Below the pieces are notes generated by a model that saw only the letters and a program-made list of their open reading frames with translations, was not told where the DNA came from and searched no databases. Source: Lachnospiraceae bacterium UBA1683 (lineage in GTDB: Bacteria > Bacillota > Clostridia > Lachnospirales > Lachnospiraceae). From it: DNA of 64,000 nt. This document shows, one piece after another, positions 60,633-64,000 of this stretch. Position numbers and translations under genes: made by a program. Every line of letters begins with the position of its first letter. The stretch's first letter is position 1. The stretch covers positions 32,593 through 96,592 of the forward strand of contig DCKD01000013.1 in NCBI GenBank assembly GCA_002320245.1. Reading direction: 5' to 3'.

Positions 60633-61570
60633 AAATTCCTCTTTTCCAAGAATTCCGTCAACTTTGTTTCAAACTGCTCTGTCCCTTTATAGTGAGATTC
60701 ACAGTGCCCCGCCCCGTGTACAATTAATTTTTCCTTGTCCGAGGCACAGGCACGATAGATTTTCTCACACATCCAACACGGAACAAATGTATCCTCATCC
60801 CCATGTATCAGTAGAATCGGTATCTTCGCCTTTTTCACTTCTTCTGCTGAATTACATTCTTTCAAACCATACCCCGCCCTCCTCCTGACCTGCCAGTCGG
60901 CAATTTTCAGAATCGGCTGCGCCGGTAAATGATACTGACTGTGCAGTACATGGGCAAACACCTCCCATGCAGAGGTAAAGGCACAGTCCGAAATAATTGC
61001 TTTTACGGCAGCCGGGAGTCTGAGACCACTTGTCATCAGCACCGTAGCTCCTCCCATCGAAGTTCCATGAAGCAGGATTTCTCCATCGCCGCCAACCTTT
61101 TCTTCCGCAAATGAAATCCATCTCAATGCATCTTTCCTGTCCAGACAGCCAAACCCGATATAGGTTCCTTCGCTTCCTCCATGTGCCCTCTGATCCACCA
61201 TCAGCATCTGATACCCTCTCGGAAGATAGTAATTCGACAAGCCGATATAGCCGCTGATACCATTACTCGTATACCCATGAAAACAAATCACGATTTTCTT
61301 TCCGCCATCGCCGGGAAAATAATTTCCGTGAAGTTTCAGTCCATCTTCTGATTGTATGTACACATCCTCATGTGGCTGCGCCAACATCCATTCTTTCCAC
61401 TTGCGGATTTTGGGCATATAACGTTCCCAGTCCGTTCCCGACATCTCCTTCGTCCTCTCCGTCTTCGCATTCTGCCGAATCATTGTCCGGCGGAAAAAAT
61501 AAAATGCAGCCACACATTCTGCCGCTGCCGCAGACACGCCCGCACCCAACAGTATCTTCCATAGTTTCAT
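60629..61570 (-). CDS. Membrane-anchored alpha/beta hydrolase
   Basis: The 313-residue protein has an N-terminal helix (about 8-27) that may anchor it with the catalytic domain outside. The hydrolase motifs are FHGYTSNG, the nucleophile elbow HGTSMGGA with Ser171, the acid in HGDEDTFVP and the His in GAGHCESHY. All three catalytic residues are kept. It may release or trim the product, or modify a substrate at the membrane. It is the first gene of the four-gene operon, with a TetR operator at its promoter. AGGAGG precedes the ATG. Confidence 0.88.
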   Translation of the reverse strand: MKLWKILLGAGVSAAAAECVAAFYFFRRTMIRQNAKTERTKEMSGTDWERYMPKIRKWKEWMLAQPHEDVYIQSEDGLKLHGNYFPGDGGKKIVICFHGYTSNGISGYIGLSNYYLPRGYQMLMVDQRAHGGSEGTYIGFGCLDRKDALRWISFAEEKVGGDGEILLHGTSMGGATVLMTSGLRLPAAVKAIISDCAFTSAWEVFAHVLHSQYHLPAQPILKIADWQVRRRAGYGLKECNSAEEVKKAKIPILLIHGDEDTFVPCWMCEKIYRACASDKEKLIVHGAGHCESHYKGTEQFETKLTEFLEKRNL

Positions 61571-61601
61571 CTCACTCCCTCCTCATCCTCTTTTTACATT
61601 T

Positions 61602-61618
61602 TTCGACCAGTGGTCGAA
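61602..61618. promoter_or_regulatory. TetR operator 1
   Basis: TTCGACCAGTGGTCGAA is a perfect 17-bp palindrome around a central G. It lies between the divergent operon and the TetR gene, downstream of the operon -35 box. Confidence 0.75.
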
Positions 61619-61645
61619 TTTGGATTTTCTTTAACGTATCACTTT

Positions 61646-61662
61646 TTCGACTGATAGTCAAG
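61646..61662. promoter_or_regulatory. TetR operator 2 overlapping the operon -35 box
   Basis: TTCGACTGATAGTCAAG shares the half-sites TTCGACY and RGTCRA with operator 1. The minus-strand TTGACT inside it looks like the -35 of the operon, with TACGTT 17 bases further as a poor -10. Confidence 0.65.
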
Positions 61663-61694
61663 TTCCTTTTTTGATATCTTTTTTCCGGATAATC

Positions 61695-61703
61695 TGATAT
61701 AAT
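61695..61703 (+). promoter_or_regulatory. Extended -10 promoter of the TetR gene
   Basis: TGATATAAT fits TGN-TATAAT. The -35 region is poor. The leader would be about 35 bases. Confidence 0.6.
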
Positions 61704-61742
61704 GCAAATTATTATATCAACACTATAGGAGATGAACGATTG

Positions 61743-62351
61743 ATGTATTCAAACCCAAAAAGAGAGATTATTTTAGATGCGATGCAGGAATTGATGGAAG
61801 AAAAAGACGCACAGATTATCTCTGTCAGCGATATTGCCCAAAAAGCAGGCATTGGAAAAGGAAGTATCTATTATTATTTTAAGTCAAAAGAGGATATCTT
61901 CGAAGCGGTAATTGAACGTTCCTATTCCGATGCAATTGAAAAAGCAAAAGAACTTGTCAAAGCCCCCGAACTTGATGCACTCACAAAAATGGAAATCATT
62001 TTCCGCACCTGCCGCGAATCTTCGATTGCACTCTCACGGCAAGAGGCCGGAAATTTTCTGGAACTCCAGCAAAGCGCCCTGCTCCATCAGAAGTATATCA
62101 GCATTATGATTCGAAACCTCGCTCCAATCCTTTCTGATATCATAGAACAAGGCAACAAGGAGGGGATTATACTGTGCAAATCCACCCACGAGGTTGCACA
62201 GATTGTCATGATTGTATTAACTATTATATTAGATGAATATTTATCCGGAAATGACCGGCCACAAAAAAGGAAAACACTGGATGTGTTTTCCTATATGTTA
62301 GAAACCAGTTTTCATATTGAAAAAGGACGGTTAGATTACATTTTCAGCTAA
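61743..62351 (+). CDS. TetR family transcriptional regulator
   Basis: The 202-residue repressor has an N-terminal helix-turn-helix: IISVSDIAQKAGIGKGSIYY, then YFKSKEDIFEAV. The C-terminal part (about 60-200) is an all-helical ligand domain. It is divergent from the NRPS-like operon and should repress it and itself through the two palindromes in the 170-base gap. The ligand may be the product or a fatty acid. ATG at 61743 has AGGAG about 11 bases upstream; TTG one codon earlier is an alternative. Confidence 0.88.
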   Translation: MYSNPKREIILDAMQELMEEKDAQIISVSDIAQKAGIGKGSIYYYFKSKEDIFEAVIERSYSDAIEKAKELVKAPELDALTKMEIIFRTCRESSIALSRQEAGNFLELQQSALLHQKYISIMIRNLAPILSDIIEQGNKEGIILCKSTHEVAQIVMIVLTIILDEYLSGNDRPQKRKTLDVFSYMLETSFHIEKGRLDYIFS

Positions 62352-62632
62352 TGACCGACTGGAAATACAGTTTCCCTCCTGATAGAGCCGCGCCCCATGT
62401 GAACCACACAAAATGGCCGTTTATCTCTATTAACATAATTCTATTGAGCCGGCTATGCCAAATGAATATAATATAAGTATTAAATAGATATTCTGAATTT
62501 ACGGATTGGTAAAAATGTTTAAATTATCAAGCAGATAAAACTCAGCGATAATATAATACTTTTTGAAAGGAGGAGCCACTTTAAAAAATCTTTTGAATGG
62601 AAGAGTGCAAATTGTAAAGTGGCTATTGTTAT
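62352..62632. other. Leader region of the MFS gene
   Basis: No full gene is seen. TATAAT at 62552-62557 may be the -10 of the MFS transcript, though no good -35 is present. The leader holds the attenuator-like pairing at 62574-62624. Confidence 0.45.
62574..62624 (+). promoter_or_regulatory. Possible translational attenuator before the MFS gene
   Basis: AGCCACTTTA (62574-62583) is the exact complement of TAAAGTGGCT (62615-62624). The second arm contains AAGTGG, the only candidate ribosome site of the MFS gene. A strong AAAGGAGG lies just before the first arm, and a six-codon frame MEECKL (62597-62617) ends in the second arm. This resembles drug-inducible leader attenuators. Confidence 0.5.
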
Positions 62633-63814
62633 ATGAAAAAAGAAACGATGAACAAAGGGTTGAAAAATATCGTTTTCCTCGGATTGGTCAGTTGTTTTGC
62701 TGACATTTCCAGCGAAATGGTTTACCCTATTATACCACTTTATCTAACCGTAGTATTGGGTGCCACTCCTGCATTGGTAGGTGTTATTGAAGGCATTGCA
62801 GAGAGTATCGCAAGTCTTTTAAAAGTGTTTAGCGGTTATGTAAGTGATAGATTTCAAAAAAAGAAAGCAATCGCTTTTTCAGGATATGCAACCGGTGTCT
62901 TATATAAACTTGCACTTATTTTTGCAGGTTCGTGGGTAGGAATACTTACAGCACGTGTCATTGACCGTTTTGGTAAAGGGATCAGAACTGCCCCTAGAGA
63001 TGTTATGGTTGCAGAAAGCGCAGATAAAGCTTCAATGGGTAAATCATTTGGAGTTCATAAAATGCTCGATATGGCAGGGTCTGCATTTGGAATTCTATTG
63101 TCGTTTATACTATTAACAACAATGGGAGAGGGTAGTTACAAGACAATTTTTATAATTTCGGTTATCCCTATCTTAATAGCACTTTTTATGTTTGTCTTTA
63201 TCAAAGAACCAAAAGGAAAAAGGACGATAGTTGAACGGGAACATTTCTGGAAGAATATAAAGAATTTGGATGGCCAGCTTAAACTATATCTCGCTGTAAC
63301 GTTCTTATTCACACTTGGAAATTCATCTAATTCATTTTTGCTTCTAAGAGCATATGATGTGGGTTTCTCTAGCAGTACCGCAATTTTATTATACTTTATC
63401 TATAATATCACAGCATCGTCATTAGCAATTCCTTGTGGAAAGCTATCTGATAGAATAGGAAGAAAAATAGTATTAGTTGCTGGCTATATAATATTCTCAC
63501 TTGTTTACTTTGGCTTTGCAGTATGTTCAAATAAAATATTTATGATTCTGATATTTATTATATACGGCATTTATACAGCAATGACAGCAGGTGTAGAAAG
63601 AGCCTTTATTTCTGAGATTGCACCAAAAGAATTAAAGGGAACAATGTTAGGTCTTCATTCTACATTGGCTGGACTTGCTTTGTTACCGGCAAGTGTAATT
63701 GCAGGATTATTATGGGATGGTATCGGAGCATTCGCACCGTTTGTGTATGGTGGAGTAATGTCGTTATTGGCAGCTATTATCTTATTCAAAGGATTACAAA
63801 AAAAATCCGCTTGA
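62633..63814 (+). CDS. MFS transporter
   Basis: The 393-residue protein has about 12 membrane helices and the MFS motif between helices 2 and 3 (GYVSDRFQKKKA) with its repeat in the second half (GKLSDRIGRKIV). A conserved DRFGKGIRTAPRDVMVAES segment is typical of a clade of putative drug efflux proteins. The substrate is unknown. The DNA is clearly richer in A and T than the neighbouring genes and codons end mostly in A or T, which suggests recent transfer. The leader may hold an attenuator, in keeping with a drug-induced pump. Confidence 0.88.
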   Translation: MKKETMNKGLKNIVFLGLVSCFADISSEMVYPIIPLYLTVVLGATPALVGVIEGIAESIASLLKVFSGYVSDRFQKKKAIAFSGYATGVLYKLALIFAGSWVGILTARVIDRFGKGIRTAPRDVMVAESADKASMGKSFGVHKMLDMAGSAFGILLSFILLTTMGEGSYKTIFIISVIPILIALFMFVFIKEPKGKRTIVEREHFWKNIKNLDGQLKLYLAVTFLFTLGNSSNSFLLLRAYDVGFSSSTAILLYFIYNITASSLAIPCGKLSDRIGRKIVLVAGYIIFSLVYFGFAVCSNKIFMILIFIIYGIYTAMTAGVERAFISEIAPKELKGTMLGLHSTLAGLALLPASVIAGLLWDGIGAFAPFVYGGVMSLLAAIILFKGLQKKSA

Positions 63815-64000
63815 TGTGCGCACTTGTAATTTCACTGCAACAAAATTAGCAAGACCTCTTCCACCTTCATTTTGAACTGTCGCAAATTTTGGATTATCTG
63901 ATGTATGAGAAGTTTGTTCTTTCTAAGGAAACGCTGATTAATTCATGCAAGCATGTCACGGCAATATATGGTAAAATATAGGCATCAACTGAAAGGCGGG
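63815..64000. other. Right-edge sequence without a recognisable gene
   Basis: The last 186 bases contain no clear start codon with a ribosome site. The end (GAAAGGCGGG) could be the ribosome-binding region of a gene starting outside the window. The AT-rich character continues from the MFS gene. Confidence 0.4.

Overview
The window looks like chromosomal DNA of a spore-forming, anaerobic, Gram-positive gut bacterium, most likely a Lachnospiraceae member (Clostridia). The evidence is moderate GC, strong AGGAGG ribosome sites, sigma-A promoters, sporulation genes (cwlD, spoIID, a spoIIQ-like gene, bofA), rubrerythrins with a Fur/PerR regulator, a Gram-positive Tad pilus locus, a secreted sialidase and an isoleucine T-box. 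I saw no rRNA, tRNA, CRISPR array, phage or complete insertion sequence. I checked starts by ribosome-site spacing, and many preferred starts lie inside the longest open frame.

Layout: 1-3.5 kb holds the tail end of a membrane protein gene, a repeat-rich gene-poor stretch, a sialidase and a truncated YhhN-like gene. 3.5-16.5 kb is core metabolism and housekeeping on the minus strand: citrate synthase with a trailing alpha/beta hydrolase, rsmA, tatD, a degenerate sigma-70 protein, an ECF sigma factor with a membrane beta-propeller protein, an aconitase-type hydratase, an FHA membrane protein and pgi. 16.7-23.3 kb is mixed: membrane and secreted hypotheticals, a TSCPD protein, murG, an orphan ECF sigma factor, a HIT protein and a soluble histidine kinase. 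23.3-32.1 kb is a ten-gene Tad-type pilus operon (TadZ, TadA, TadB, TadC, Flp1, DUF5702, two TadE-like proteins, prepilin peptidase, DUF6382) with a good promoter at its head. 32.1-43.9 kb holds bofA, comEB, upp, a Sua5-phosphatase fusion, cwlD, a GH18/SH3 protein, mecA, a DUF1858 protein, a cluster of perfect DnaA boxes, an NlpC/P60 protein, and a perR-like gene followed by two rubrerythrins. 44-57 kb holds a PatB-type lyase and a formate/nitrite channel bracketed by palindromic repeats, spoIIQ-like and spoIID, glgP behind ileS with a T-box, and a DD-carboxypeptidase. 57.2-62.4 kb is a compact NRPS-like cluster (alpha/beta hydrolase, free condensation domain, carrier protein, AMP-ligase) with a divergent TetR regulator and two operator-like palindromes. 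The window closes with an AT-rich MFS transporter behind a possible translational attenuator.

How the genes work together: the Tad genes should build a thin secreted pilus. The TetR-controlled cluster has every part needed to activate an acid, load it on a carrier and transfer it to an amine or alcohol. Fur/PerR plus reverse rubrerythrin and rubrerythrin is a peroxide defence unit. Citrate synthase and the aconitase form the oxidative start of the TCA branch. Dispersed palindromic repeats of at least two families sit in many intergenic regions, including inside the ileS leader.

The items most worth a second look are the DnaA-box cluster at 40.28-40.78 kb, the NRPS-like cluster with its triplicated palindromes, the REP-like repeat family, and several enzymes that keep their fold signature but lack catalytic residues.
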